A DNA stretch of 64,000 bases from Desmonostoc muscorum LEGE 12446 (GTDB taxonomy: Bacteria > Cyanobacteriota > Cyanobacteriia > Cyanobacteriales > Nostocaceae). The stretch spans positions 3,844,001-3,908,000 of the forward strand of contig NZ_JADEXS020000001.1 in the NCBI RefSeq assembly GCF_015207005.2, read 5' to 3'. Of this stretch, positions 25,275-34,838 are shown piece by piece (the stretch's first letter is position 1; each line of letters begins with the position of its first letter). The notes beneath the pieces were generated by a model. The model made no database searches and was not told the DNA's origin. It saw nothing but the letters and a program-made list of their open reading frames with translations. The position numbers and the translations under genes were made by a program.

Positions 25275-26495
25275 TTAATAAATAGATGCCAACACTTTAT
25301 CTGCTGCTGCCCGAAATGCCGTTGCTGCGCCAGCACTCATATCTCGCGGCGCACAGATGCGATTTCTCACATAGGCAAGAGTAATGGCTCCAACAGCAGC
25401 TAAGATTGGATCGATATTGTCTTTTCCGCCAACTCTACCCCAAGGTAATTGGACATTATTTCCATTAATTAGATAGTCTGCCAGCAATCTGAGGTGAAAA
25501 TCAACTGCTGGTGCGATCGCCGAGATATCATTATTTCCCGCTAAAGCTTGCACACCAGAGTTTTTCAGAATATCTTTAGTCGCAACTTCCCGGTTATCGC
25601 TCAGTCGTTCAGCTGCTTCAGCTCGATATTGAATTTCCTGGCTAGCTGCTGCGTCCAACGGCAAGGGATTTCCCACTGGTGATACACCCCATCTACGGCG
25701 CAGAAGCAAATTATTTGTAGCGTCATCCGACTTCACTCTATGGTATGCAGGACGCTGATTAAGTGCCTCAAACCAAGCATTGATCCGAGGGAAGCGGGGA
25801 TTTCCTTTGATGTGATAGCCTCGGTATACAGGCAAGTTAGCCGCCAATCTATCTAGATGAGGGCTATACATAATGTCTACCAAGCTAAAACTTGAAACAA
25901 AATAGGGGCCAGAGTATTTACCCAAGGCTTGCTCAAGCTCATCTAATTGAGCTTCAAATGCCGCCTGGAAATTTGCTAACTCCTCAGCATCTGTAGGCGT
26001 TTCTCTTAAGAATTTATAGGCAATCTGTCTAAATCCATTGGTTTCGGCATCTTCAATCCACTGTCTAGCAATGGCGTTTTCCTGTGGATCTTCAGGAAGT
26101 AGAGGAGGACTGTTAAATCTTTCTTCTAAAGCCAGGAGAATATCTTTAGATTCGTAGACTAACTTACCTTCAATTTTTGCACCAGGGACAAGGGATGTGG
26201 GAACTAAGTCTCTATACCACTGGGGTATATTACTCAAATCGATAAATTCCGTTGTAAATGGAATTTCCTTTTCTTCCAGGGCAAACCAAACTCGTTCGCA
26301 AAAGGGACACCAGGAATTAGTATCTCGATAAAGCAGGACTGGCGGTTCTGTATTTGGGGAAAGTTTATCTAAACCGCTGGGGATTGGGGCAGTAGAAGGA
26401 GATTGCCCTGGTCTTTTCACCCTACGAGCAGAAGTATTTTTTCTCGCAGTCTCTAAAAGCTCTTCCCAACTGGACACCGTATTTTGAATAGACAT
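25275..26495 (-). CDS. Glutathione S-transferase family protein
   Basis: 406 residues, longer than ordinary GSTs. After a 50-residue polar leader comes a thioredoxin-fold GST N-domain: PVLLYRDTNSWCPFCERVWFALEEKEIPF, with a CPFC motif at about residues 67-70, and LVYESKDILLALEERF. An all-helical GST C-domain follows (about 140-260). The last 130 residues form an extra helical region, ending in a series of Ala-rich helices. The CxxC suggests glutaredoxin-like or omega-class thiol chemistry rather than classical conjugation. It shares strand and a 13-base gap with the methyltransferase-like gene upstream, so the two are likely co-transcribed. Confidence 0.85.
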   Translation of the reverse strand: MSIQNTVSSWEELLETARKNTSARRVKRPGQSPSTAPIPSGLDKLSPNTEPPVLLYRDTNSWCPFCERVWFALEEKEIPFTTEFIDLSNIPQWYRDLVPTSLVPGAKIEGKLVYESKDILLALEERFNSPPLLPEDPQENAIARQWIEDAETNGFRQIAYKFLRETPTDAEELANFQAAFEAQLDELEQALGKYSGPYFVSSFSLVDIMYSPHLDRLAANLPVYRGYHIKGNPRFPRINAWFEALNQRPAYHRVKSDDATNNLLLRRRWGVSPVGNPLPLDAAASQEIQYRAEAAERLSDNREVATKDILKNSGVQALAGNNDISAIAPAVDFHLRLLADYLINGNNVQLPWGRVGGKDNIDPILAAVGAITLAYVRNRICAPRDMSAGAATAFRAAADKVLASIY

Positions 26496-26508
26496 GTTTT
26501 ATCTCGCT

Positions 26509-27186
26509 TTATCTCGCTTTACTAGCAACGCCAGAAAACACAAATAACTGTTGTTCTTTGGGTACAGTCAAATTTTCACCAAGGTAGCGATGAATACCCA
26601 CACCCATATCTCCTGTAGCAGTGAGTTTGAAGTTCACTTCCTCAAATCCAGACGCACGGAAAGTTTTCCGCACATTCTCAGAGTAAGGAATACCCTGAGA
26701 ATGTCCGCGAGTCCAGATCACAAAAGCACCTTCTTTACTCAGAAAACTCAGGTTTTCCAATAAGCGATTCAGTTCACCTTCCTCAGGCAGATTGCCAAAG
26801 ACACCACACACAAGCACAATATCTGCTGGAACTGCTCCTACATAGTTGGCGGCGATAGTTGCATCACCGTTGATGAACTCAATTTGCTTGGCTAAACCCA
26901 AGGATTCTATAGTTGCTCGTCCACGTTCAACTAGATTTGGATTTATTTCCACAAGTCGTGCGTAAACATCCTGCTTACGAGGGTGATTTTTTAAAGTTCC
27001 TAGTAAATCTCGTCCATCACCCGCACAAACACTCACTAAATGGATAGCGCCATCTGGAGATGCATTCAAGCTATAAGCAATATATTCCTGCACGATTTCT
27101 AGACGCTGTTGCAATTTTGGCTCACTCTTGTAGAGGTCGTGCCATTCAAACCAGTCTTTTGGCATAAGGGGCGATTCCCATTTCAT
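26509..27186 (-). CDS. Class I SAM-dependent methyltransferase-like protein
   Basis: 225 residues. HLVSVCAGDGRDLLGTL is the SAM-binding motif I (about residues 50-66), RLVEINPNLVERGRA the acidic motif, and IEFINGDATIA and ADIVLVCGVFGNL later motifs. The substrate cannot be told. An internal ATG seven codons on (MPKDWFEWHD, base 27165) may be the true start. It is 13 bases upstream of the GST-like gene on the same strand, suggesting a small operon. Confidence 0.8.
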   Translation of the reverse strand: MKWESPLMPKDWFEWHDLYKSEPKLQQRLEIVQEYIAYSLNASPDGAIHLVSVCAGDGRDLLGTLKNHPRKQDVYARLVEINPNLVERGRATIESLGLAKQIEFINGDATIAANYVGAVPADIVLVCGVFGNLPEEGELNRLLENLSFLSKEGAFVIWTRGHSQGIPYSENVRKTFRASGFEEVNFKLTATGDMGVGIHRYLGENLTVPKEQQLFVFSGVASKAR

Positions 27187-27616
27187 GCAAATTACCGTAA
27201 AATAAAACTACGTAAAATCGATAAATAATTAGTAGTTTTTGAATGAGCGCAACGATACCATAGAAATTGATCCAAAATCAAGTCTTGTTATAAGTAAGTA
27301 AGGTTTAAGGATCGTGGCTCAAACTTTACCTTGAGGCAAGCCAGCAATAGGTGATAAAGTCAAAATACGATTCTGTTAAATAGCCTTTCAAACTTGCAGA
27401 TAGTAACTTTGCAATCTCCCGAAATTCAAATCAAATCCGCTTTCATGACCAAATCTCTAATTCCGCAACGGCGAGTTGACCAGGAAAATGTCAAAATTAA
27501 ATGAGTTTTGCGTAGGCGCGTTGGCATTGGTGCAGCCCCTTTTAGAGAAGAGAGGCGAATTCTCACCATACCGCCACTTGATTAGCGCAGATTTGAGATA
27601 ACTAAGTTGAGAATTT
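27187..27616. other. Intergenic region before trpS
   Basis: 430 bases between divergent genes. No coding frame or clear structure was seen. A GCGTAGGCGCGTTGGC-type interspersed repeat lies near 27510-27526. Confidence 0.45.
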
Positions 27617-28627
27617 ATGGGCAAGCAACGTGTTCTTTCTGGAGTTCAACCAACCGGCAATTACCATCTAGGCAACTACTTGGGAGCCATTCGCAACTGG
27701 GTAGAAGGTCAGAGCGAATACGAAAATTACCTCTTTGTGGCTGATTTGCACGCAATTACAGTGCCACATGACCGAACACAGTTGGCAGCTGATACCTACA
27801 CTCTCGTTGCTCTGTATCTAGCTTGTGGTCTTGATTTAAATCACTCCACCATTTTTGTGCAATCCCACGTTTCAGCCCACAGTGAACTCACCTGGTTGCT
27901 CAACTGTATTACACCCCTAAACTGGCTGCAAGATATGATCCAGTTTAAGGAAAAGGCCGTCAAACAGGGAGAAAATGTGAGTGCAGGCTTGTTGGATTAT
28001 CCAGTGCTGATGGCAGCTGATATTTTGCTTTACCAAGCGGATAAAGTGCCAGTGGGTGAAGACCAAAAGCAACACTTGGAATTGACACGGGATATTGCAG
28101 CTCGGTTAAATCACCAATTCGGTAAACCAGATCAGCCAGTTCTGAAGTTACCAGACCCTTTGATTCCCAAGGAAGGGGCAAGGGTAATGAGTTTGGCGGA
28201 CGGTACACGCAAAATGTCTAAGTCCGATCCTTCTGACTTAAGCCGCATCAATTTGCTAGATTCACCAGAGCAAATTCAATATAAGATTAAGCGTTGTAAA
28301 ACCGATCCGATTCGTGGTCTAACTTTTGACGATCCGGAGCGTCCAGAGTGCAACAATTTGTTAACTCTGTATACATTGCTTTCTGGTAAAACAAAAGAAG
28401 ATGTAGCAGTTGAGTGTCAGGATATGGGCTGGGGACAATTCAAGCCATTATTCACGGATACGATAATTGAGTCTCTCAAACCAATCCAAGAAAAATATCA
28501 GGCGATAACTGAGGATAAAAGTTACTTGGAGTCTGTTTTGCGGGATGGAGGCGAAAAAGCTAGAGCGATCGCCAATCAAACTTTATCACAAGTAAAAGTT
28601 GCTTTGGGTTACTCTCTACCTCTATGA
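27617..28627 (+). CDS. trpS: Tryptophanyl-tRNA synthetase
   Basis: 336 residues, the normal length. This class I aminoacyl-tRNA synthetase charges tRNA-Trp. The HIGH-like motif is in GNYHLGNYLGAIRNW (residues about 13-27), and the KMSKS loop is intact as RKMSKSDPSDLSRI. SGVQPTGNYHLGN is the diagnostic N-terminus. A single ATG start gives the family N-terminus. Confidence 0.97.
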   Translation: MGKQRVLSGVQPTGNYHLGNYLGAIRNWVEGQSEYENYLFVADLHAITVPHDRTQLAADTYTLVALYLACGLDLNHSTIFVQSHVSAHSELTWLLNCITPLNWLQDMIQFKEKAVKQGENVSAGLLDYPVLMAADILLYQADKVPVGEDQKQHLELTRDIAARLNHQFGKPDQPVLKLPDPLIPKEGARVMSLADGTRKMSKSDPSDLSRINLLDSPEQIQYKIKRCKTDPIRGLTFDDPERPECNNLLTLYTLLSGKTKEDVAVECQDMGWGQFKPLFTDTIIESLKPIQEKYQAITEDKSYLESVLRDGGEKARAIANQTLSQVKVALGYSLPL

Positions 28628-28711
28628 GTTTTACCTTTTGGGTGTGATTTGTTATACCATTTAACAAGAGAGAATTCAGCAATCAGTCGCCAGAATTTTC
28701 CAATTGAATTC

Positions 28712-28740
28712 TGTAGAGACGCGATTAATCGCGTCTCTGC
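28712..28740. repeat. Small palindrome GAGACGCGATTAATCGCGTCTC
   Basis: A 24-base perfect palindrome in the spacer after trpS, followed by several GAATTCTGA repeats. A related GAGACGCGATAAATCGCCGTCTC hairpin occurs at about 34769. These are repeat hairpins common in Nostoc intergenic DNA; this one may also end trpS transcription. Confidence 0.7.
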
Positions 28741-28807
28741 TTCTGAATTCTGAGTTCTGAATTCTGAATTCTAACTTGTTCTTTAATAAATCGAGATTTC
28801 TAATGAT

Positions 28808-29728
28808 ATGCATCATACCCATAGCCCCACTGCCTTTCGTAGAGCCGTGCAAGCAGGTGAATTTCTCGTTACCGCTGAGGTAGCACCTCCGAAAGGGGGA
28901 GATCCAGCCCACATGATCAAAATGGCGGCGACCCTTAAGGGGAGGGTTCATGCCGTCAATATTACCGATGGTAGCCGCGCCGTGCTGCGGATGTCTTCGT
29001 TAGTGGCATCAGTAATTTTATTACAAAATGGTGTCGAGCCAATTTGTCAATTTGCTTGCCGCGATCGCAACCGCATTGGTTTACAAGCTGATTTGATGGG
29101 CGCTCATGCCTTGGGCATACACAATATATTAGCCCTAACTGGTGACACAGTAAAAGCAGGCGATCATCCTGATGCCAAAGCTGTTTTTGATTTGGAAGCT
29201 GTGCGACTGCTGCAAGTGATCCGCAAGCTGAATCAAGGTGTTGATTGCAACGAAAAACCCCTAACTGATGGGGCGCTAGATTTATTTGCTGGCGCTGCAG
29301 TAGATCCACAATCTAAGAGTTGGTCGGGTTTACAAAGTCGATTTGAACGCAAAATCGAAGCCGGAGCGCAATTTTTTCAAAGTCAGTTGATTACCGATTT
29401 TGAACGCCTAGAAAAATTCATGGACACAATTGCTGCTGGCTATAAAAAACCAATTTTGGCAGGAATTTTTCTGTTGAAATCAGCAAAGAATGCCCAGTTT
29501 ATTAATAAGTGTGTTCCGGGTGTAAATATTCCCCAACATATTATTGATAGATTGGCAAAAGCCAAAGACCCTCTTGAAGAAGGAATGAAAATTGCCGCAG
29601 AACAAGTGCAGATAGCGCGGCAATTGTGTCAAGGTGTCCACATGATGGCAGTGAAACGTGAAGATTTAATTGCGCCAATTTTAGATTTAGCTGGAGTTGC
29701 TCCAATTAATCAGTTGGTATCAAGATAA
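28808..29728 (+). CDS. Methylenetetrahydrofolate reductase family protein
   Basis: 306 residues of the MetF-type TIM barrel. The N-terminal strand reads FLVTAEVAPPKGGDP with the catalytic-type Glu; VHAVNITDGSRAVLRMSSL and HNILALTGDTVKAGDHP are family blocks, and AGAQFFQSQLITDFE gives the flavin/folate region. MetF reduces 5,10-methylene-THF to 5-methyl-THF for methionine synthesis. The EVAPPKG form is the subgroup common in cyanobacteria, so the reductant or exact substrate may differ from E. coli MetF. It stands alone on its strand. Confidence 0.85.
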   Translation: MHHTHSPTAFRRAVQAGEFLVTAEVAPPKGGDPAHMIKMAATLKGRVHAVNITDGSRAVLRMSSLVASVILLQNGVEPICQFACRDRNRIGLQADLMGAHALGIHNILALTGDTVKAGDHPDAKAVFDLEAVRLLQVIRKLNQGVDCNEKPLTDGALDLFAGAAVDPQSKSWSGLQSRFERKIEAGAQFFQSQLITDFERLEKFMDTIAAGYKKPILAGIFLLKSAKNAQFINKCVPGVNIPQHIIDRLAKAKDPLEEGMKIAAEQVQIARQLCQGVHMMAVKREDLIAPILDLAGVAPINQLVSR

Positions 29729-30333
29729 AGGAATTAATGCATTTTTGATCAAAGCAGTTGGTTCTTCCATCTGCTTTTTTTTCATATATAGTCCTGTTCT
29801 GGTGTCACCGAATTCGGTTCTTTATAGTTCTTGTGTGATCCATTGTTCCATTGCTGACTTTGATCTGCTTTCGTCCCTTTTTGTACCAAGCACACATTTT
29901 ATCTCTTATGTCAAATTTTATGTTAAGAAATATGTTTATAATGGATAGCTTTTAAATGGGCGTTGCCATATATACTAAGTATCTGGCGATCATTTCTGTT
30001 GTAACATCAAAGACAAGCAGAATTTAGATACACAAAGGGATTCCCAATCCAAAATCTCAAGTCAAAAATGGTATTAGTACTGTTTGATATCTTCAGCACG
30101 TGTTCAAAGTTTGGGTCGTAGTTTTGGCTGCTAATGGTACATACTCATCATCCCTCATACCGAGGTTATGAATTTCAATCACAGTGCAATAACATAAATA
30201 TTCCTTAAGTCTAAACGAAAGCTTACTCAAAGAATGAGGTTTTAATTTGCCAAATTATTGAGAATGTACGAGATCCCATCGATCAACCTCCAAATTCTCA
30301 GCCCTATAAATAGATTATTACTGAGGGGAAAAA
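29729..30333. other. Intergenic region
   Basis: About 600 bases without a credible gene. A GTCAAAA/ATCTCAA-type repeat fragment is near 30050. GAGGGG at 30321-30326 is the ribosome-binding site of the hemerythrin gene. Confidence 0.45.
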
Positions 30334-30807
30334 ATGGCTAAAACTAAAGCAACAGATATTCTCTCATTAATTGAAGCAGAGCATCGACAAGTCGAGCAGC
30401 TTTTTGCAGAAGCTGAAAAAGCTAAGGGAAGCAAATTGCATGAACACTTCAATCAAATCTATAAAGCATTGAGTTTACATGCCAGAACTGAAGAATTAGT
30501 CTTCTACCCAGCTTTGAGAGAATACGAAGAAACTGAACAATATGTTGAAGAAGCTGAAGAAGAACACGAGGAAGTTTCGTTAATTTTAGAAGAAATTAAA
30601 GCTCTTAAACCTACTGATCCTGAGTTTAAGGAAAAAATGAGTGAATTAAAGGAAGCAGTTCAGTATCATGTAGAAGAAGAAGAAAGCGAAATTTTTAGTG
30701 CTGTTCGAGAGTGTATGAATGAGCAAGTTCTAGCTGAACTAGGTCAAGAATTCCAAAAAGCTAAAGCTCAATTGGAACCAGAGATTGAAGCTGCATTAAC
30801 AAGATAA
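30334..30807 (+). CDS. Hemerythrin HHE domain protein
   Basis: 157 residues, all helical. Metal-ligand positions of a hemerythrin-like four-helix bundle are visible: EAEHRQVEQLF (about 14-24), LHARTEELVFYPAL (HxxxE, about 49-62), EEEHEEV (about 74-80), and YHVEEEESEIF (about 109-119). Such proteins bind a di-iron centre and sense or store oxygen, nitric oxide or iron; which applies is not known. The sequence is very acidic. A GAGGGG ribosome-binding site precedes the ATG. Confidence 0.88.
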   Translation: MAKTKATDILSLIEAEHRQVEQLFAEAEKAKGSKLHEHFNQIYKALSLHARTEELVFYPALREYEETEQYVEEAEEEHEEVSLILEEIKALKPTDPEFKEKMSELKEAVQYHVEEEESEIFSAVRECMNEQVLAELGQEFQKAKAQLEPEIEAALTR

Positions 30808-31057
30808 CGTAACTGAAGAAGAATTCAGAAGTCAGAATCATTATTGATGGAAGATTCAAACACGCTATTTATAAGCGCCACTAAAACTTTGATTAAGTGT
30901 GGCGTCTCACTGTTTATTTATGCACGAATCGGACTGCAATTCATCGTGAATTCTGACTCCTGACTCCTGAATTTTTTCTAGATAAACAGCTAGTGCAAAA
31001 TTCGCTGTAATTACTGGATTAGAATTCCCAAGCTATTCTTCATCAAGAGGTATAAAA

Positions 31058-32197
31058 ATGACCACTACAAATGGTAAGCGCAAAATTCGTTACGCTGTTG
31101 TTGGTTTGGGTTGGTTTGCCCAAGAAGCTGCCTTACCTTCTTTTGCCCACGCGGAAAACTCAGAATTAGTCGCACTGGTTTCGGATGACCTCACAAAAAG
31201 AGAAGAACTGAGCAAAAAGTATGGTGTAAAGCGAACTTATTCCTACGAAGAATATGAGGACTGTCTGACAAGCGGTGAGGTTGATGCAGTTTATATTGCC
31301 TTGCCTAATCACTTGCATTGCGAATACACTGTACGGGCTGCTAATCAGGCAATTCATGTGTTGTGTGAAAAGCCAATGGCAATGACAGAAAAAGAGTGTG
31401 AGGCAATGATTAAGGTTGCCAATGATAACGGTGTGAAACTGATGATTGCCTACCGCTTACATTTAGAAGAAGCAAATTTACAAGCAGTGGAAATTGTCCG
31501 CTCAAAGCAAATTGGTGAAGCACGAATTTTCAACTCTGTTTTTACTCAACAAGTAGAAGAGGGCAATATTCGTTTACAAGATGTAACAGGTGGCGGAACG
31601 CTCGATGATATCGGCATTTACTGTATTAATGCTGCACGTTACCTATTTCAAGATGAACCAATTGAAGTATTTGCTGTAGCTGCTAATAAGGGAGAACAAC
31701 GCTTCAGTGAAATCGAAGAAATGACTAGTGTGATCTTGCGCTTTCCCAATGAGCGATTGGCAACGTTTACCTGTAGTTTTGGAGCAGCTAGTGTTTCAAC
31801 TTATCAGATTGTAGGTACTAAAGGAAATTTGCGAGTAGATCCTGCCTATCCTTGGCAGGGAGAACTCAAGCATTACCTAACAATCAATGGTGAAACTCAA
31901 GAGCGTACCTTTGAGCCTCACGATCAACTAGCAGCTGAGTTTACTTACTTCTCTGATTGTATTCTTGAAGATAAAGATCCAGAGCCATCTGGGATTGAAG
32001 GGTTGATCGATGTTAGTATCATTCAAGCGCTTTACGAGTCAATTAAGATTGGTCAACCTGTAAAGATCCAAACTCGCGATGCCTGCGGCGGTAAACTACG
32101 CCATCAACGTCCCACATCGTCTCAAACTATTAAGCGTCCTCCTGTTAAGGAAAACCCAGACTTAGTTCATGCTGCTACACCTTCTGGTCAGTCGTAA
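31058..32197 (+). CDS. Gfo/Idh/MocA family NAD(P)-dependent oxidoreductase
   Basis: 379 residues. The Rossmann fold begins IRYAVVGLGWFAQEAALPSF with a GLGWFA variant of GxGxxG. CEKPMAMTEKECEAM holds the conserved EKP motif, and VTGGGTLDDIGIYCINAARYLF the substrate-domain DxxxH-like region, here DIGIYC. It is similar in layout to glucose-fructose oxidoreductases. It would oxidise or reduce a sugar or sugar derivative with a bound nicotinamide. A basic tail of 40 residues (KLRHQRPTSSQTIKRPP) is extra. GAGG precedes the ATG. Neighbours give no clue to substrate. Confidence 0.86.
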   Translation: MTTTNGKRKIRYAVVGLGWFAQEAALPSFAHAENSELVALVSDDLTKREELSKKYGVKRTYSYEEYEDCLTSGEVDAVYIALPNHLHCEYTVRAANQAIHVLCEKPMAMTEKECEAMIKVANDNGVKLMIAYRLHLEEANLQAVEIVRSKQIGEARIFNSVFTQQVEEGNIRLQDVTGGGTLDDIGIYCINAARYLFQDEPIEVFAVAANKGEQRFSEIEEMTSVILRFPNERLATFTCSFGAASVSTYQIVGTKGNLRVDPAYPWQGELKHYLTINGETQERTFEPHDQLAAEFTYFSDCILEDKDPEPSGIEGLIDVSIIQALYESIKIGQPVKIQTRDACGGKLRHQRPTSSQTIKRPPVKENPDLVHAATPSGQS

Positions 32198-32229
32198 GTT
32201 TAAGTAGCCTTAAATATACACAAGTTATT

Positions 32230-32257
32230 GTAGGGGCACAATATATTGTGCCCCTAC
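32230..32257. terminator. Perfect 28-bp palindrome after the oxidoreductase gene
   Basis: GTAGGGGCACAAT, AT, then the exact complement. It lies 32 bases after the stop of the oxidoreductase gene and may act as a terminator, though no T-run follows. It resembles the 7033 palindrome in outline (GTAGGG...CCCTAC). Confidence 0.5.
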
Positions 32258-32270
32258 TTGTGTCATCTAT

Positions 32271-32356
32271 TTACAGCATTGAACCACAATACCCGATAGG
32301 GGCGCACAGCTGTGCGCCGCTACAACGTGGTCTATTTACCTGAAAATTGCTGTAAT
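32271..32356. mobile_element. Small element with GCACAGCTGTGC core
   Basis: Ends TTACAGCA and TGCTGTAA are inverted, and a GC-rich palindrome GGCGCACAGCTGTGCGCC sits in the middle (32301-32318). The size, about 85 bases, and the central palindrome match the two elements at 6994 and 53911, but the ends differ. Confidence 0.5.
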
Positions 32357-32382
32357 AGAAAACCACTGCATGTCTCTAAACC

Positions 32383-33287
32383 TTAAGGATAAAGACCCCT
32401 GTCAGTCAGCGCTTGAGCCACTCTACCTACCCCCAGTGTATAAGCAGCTAGCCTTAAAGAAACTTGTCGCTTCTTCGACTGCTGAATCACTTGGTGGTAA
32501 GCCTGCACCATCAAATGTTCCATTTCGCGGTTGACGCGTTCCTCATCCCAAAATAGGTAAGAAAGACCCTGCACCCACTCCAAATAACTCACCACTACAC
32601 CGCCAGCATTGGCCAAAATATCTGGTAGGACTGTCACACCCCGCGCCTCTAATGACAAGCTAGCCTCAAGAGTCACCGGTCCGTTAGCTGCTTCGGCGAC
32701 AATTTGCGCCTGCACCTGATTCATATTTTCTTCGGTGATTTGGTTCTCCAAAGCTGCTGGTATCAAGACATCGCAAGGCAAAGTTAATAAATCTGCATTG
32801 CTAATTGCTACCGCTTCCGGAAAACCCAGAATACTCTTGTGATTCTCAGCGGCGTAGGCTTTCAACTTAGGAATATCAAGACCATCTTGGGAAAATACTC
32901 CCCCAGCACTTGTAGAAACAGCGATAATTTTCGCTCCCGCTTCGTATAGTAATTCAGCCGCAGCACCGCCAACATTACCAAAACCTTGAATAACTACTCG
33001 CACTCCCGCCAAGGATTTACCTTGGTCTGCTAGCGCCTCACGGACAACAATCATCGCGCCGCGTCCGGTTGCCATTTCCCTTCCCCTAGAACCACCGATA
33101 GAAATCGGTTTCCCAGTCACAACCCCTGGTACTGCATGACCGACATTTACAGAGTAAGTATCCATCATCCAAGCCATCTCACGGGCGGAAGTACCCATGT
33201 CTGGTGCAGGAATATCTACGGAAGGCCCAATATCTTTAATCAACTCGCTGATATAACGACGGCTAATCCGTTCTAGTTCCCCAACAC
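32383..33287 (-). pseudogene. gdhA: Glutamate dehydrogenase, C-terminal part (gene split by an IS)
   Basis: This part encodes SVGELERISRRYISEL through the C-terminus and continues the N-terminal part at 34228-34612. It has the NAD(P)-binding region (VVIQGFGNVGGAAAELL) and the C-terminal NAGGVVVSYLEWVQ block. Without the element the gene would be 429 residues, normal for a hexameric glutamate dehydrogenase, which interconverts 2-oxoglutarate plus ammonia and glutamate. Read with the IS end, an ATG inside the inverted repeat (base 33306) would give a frame starting MSNGFYSVGELE, so a C-terminal fragment of 307 residues could be translated. That fragment lacks the substrate-binding lysines and should be inactive. 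Confidence 0.92.
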
Positions 33288-33291
33288 TATA

Positions 33292-34227
33292 GAACCCATT
33301 TGACATCTTGTGAGGTTTTGAATTAAGGTACTCCTCAGCATCTAAAATCCAATACTAATGGCGTATTCCAGCAACCTCACTGATGCAGAATGGGAAATTT
33401 TTGAACCCTTATTGCAAGAGATATTACCGACTAAGAAGCAGACTCGACCGACCAACTGGCCAAAGCGAGATATCTTCAATGGAATTCTCTATCAACTAAA
33501 AAATGGATGCAATTGGCAAGACTTACCTAAAGACCTCCCCCCTTATTCCACTGTATATTGGCACTACAAACAGTGGCGAGCAGCCGGGGTATTTGAGGAA
33601 CTGATGAGTGTCTTACATGGACAAGTGCGTGAACAGGTAAAAAAAAAACCGCACTGGACGACATTGATCATCATTGACTCCCAAGCAGTGAAAAATACCT
33701 GCAACGCCAGTGTGGAGTCGAAAGGTTTTTGCTTCTACAAAGCCACCAACGGTATTAAAAGGCATTTGGCTATTGACACCCTTGGGTTTCCCTTTTTTAC
33801 GCTCTGTACTCGCGCCAATGTCTCGGATGATGCCGGATTAATTGAGATGTTTACTCTCAACATCGACTACTTCAAGTCAAAACCTATCGATATTCCCAAG
33901 ATTACTATCCTGCTAGATCATGGGTATCACCCAGAATATTTGACTCAGGAGTTAGAGCGAATTTACCCAGAGATCATGACCAAAATTCAGTTTCAACTTT
34001 CTACGAAACCCTCAAAACAAGAGAAAGCGGCACAAGGAAAATCTGGATTTGTTCCGGCAATAGCTAGATGGGTGATCGAACGCTCCAATGCTTGGATGGA
34101 GCGCTGTAAAATTCTGGTTAAGAACTTTGAACGAACCCTGGTTAGTGCCACTGCCAAACTCAATATCTGCTTCATCAGGCTAATGATTAAGAGGCTTGCA
34201 GCACCTTCTTAGATGTCAAATGGGTTC
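33292..34227 (+). mobile_element. IS5-family insertion sequence, 936 bp, in gdhA
   Basis: The ends are the inverted repeats GAACCCATTTGACATCT (17 bases perfect, then imperfect). It is flanked by TATA on each side (33288-33291 and 34228-34231), a 4-bp target duplication. One intact transposase gene fills it, on the strand opposite to gdhA. Near-perfect ends, an intact transposase and exact reconstruction of the target suggest a recent insertion. Confidence 0.93.
33358..34212 (+). CDS. IS5-family transposase
   Basis: 284 residues, intact, in one frame. The N-terminal IS5-type domain reads LTDAEWEIFEPLLQE, IFNGILYQLKNGCNWQDLP and TVYWHYKQW. The catalytic DDE residues are likely in IIIDSQAVKNT (first Asp), TILLDHGYHP (second Asp) and RWVIERSNAWMERCK (Glu). 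It cuts and pastes the element at its inverted repeats. It starts 66 bases inside the left end and ends 15 bases before the right end. Confidence 0.93.
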   Translation: MAYSSNLTDAEWEIFEPLLQEILPTKKQTRPTNWPKRDIFNGILYQLKNGCNWQDLPKDLPPYSTVYWHYKQWRAAGVFEELMSVLHGQVREQVKKKPHWTTLIIIDSQAVKNTCNASVESKGFCFYKATNGIKRHLAIDTLGFPFFTLCTRANVSDDAGLIEMFTLNIDYFKSKPIDIPKITILLDHGYHPEYLTQELERIYPEIMTKIQFQLSTKPSKQEKAAQGKSGFVPAIARWVIERSNAWMERCKILVKNFERTLVSATAKLNICFIRLMIKRLAAPS

Positions 34228-34612
34228 TATAACGTTTTGGATCGATCGCAATACCACCCTTAGCACCACCATAAGGAATACCCAACAACGCACATTTCCA
34301 AGTCATTAGCATTGCTAGGGCTGAAACTTCCCGCAGTGTCACAGCCGGATGGTAACGAATTCCGCCTTTGTAAGGGCCTAAAACATCAGAGTGCTGCACT
34401 CGATGTCCAGCAAAAACTTGTATTTCTCCATTATCTAATTTCACAGGAATCGAAACTGTTACCACTTTCCGTGGATGGCTGAGAATTTCTATCAATCCCT
34501 GATCTAATCTTAATTCCCTAGCCGCAGCCTCTAAGTAACTACAGGCTTGATCGAATGGACAAATATGCGCTGGAGAAGCAGGTTCCAACGGCAACACAGA
34601 TGCTAAAGTCAT
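34228..34612 (-). pseudogene. gdhA: Glutamate dehydrogenase, N-terminal part (gene split by an IS)
   Basis: Starts MTLASVLPLEPASPAHI. It contains YKGGIRYHPAVTLREVSALAMLMTWKCALLGIP and the GLFV signature PYGGAKGGIAIDP, with the substrate and catalytic lysines. It reads GIAIDPKRY up to the insertion, then enters the IS and stops after RTHLTSKKVLQAS. Joined at the TATA duplication to the distal part, the frame continues RY-SVGELERISRRY without change. As found, the protein would be a 141-residue fragment without a nucleotide-binding domain. Gene order and strand agree with a single original gene. Confidence 0.92.
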
Positions 34613-34764
34613 AAAGTTTTCTCCTAATCGCGGTCTGTGCGCGAACCGGATCTAATATATTGCCTAGCTTATCCTTTTTTTTAGAAAAATAGGATTTTTG
34701 TAGTTTTTGTTACAGTTTTTTATTTTTTACTATGCTAAAGAAGCAAATTAGCTGTTCGGTTAAG

Positions 34765-34838
34765 ACAAGAGACGCGATAAATCGCCGTCTCTACAAAAAT
34801 CAGTCCTTCGTCTTGACGGCGATTTATCACGTCTTACC
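34765..34838. repeat. Nested hairpin repeats of the GACGCGATAAATCGCCGTC type
   Basis: GAGACGCGATAAATCGCCGTCTCTAC is followed within 35 bases by GACGGCGATTTATCACGTC, its near complement, upstream of gdhA and downstream of the fabF-like gene. It may serve as a terminator between them. Confidence 0.55.

Noticed and set aside
29697..29948. 83-codon frame after the MetF-family gene
   Set aside because: It overlaps the end of that gene in another frame and has random composition without family resemblance.
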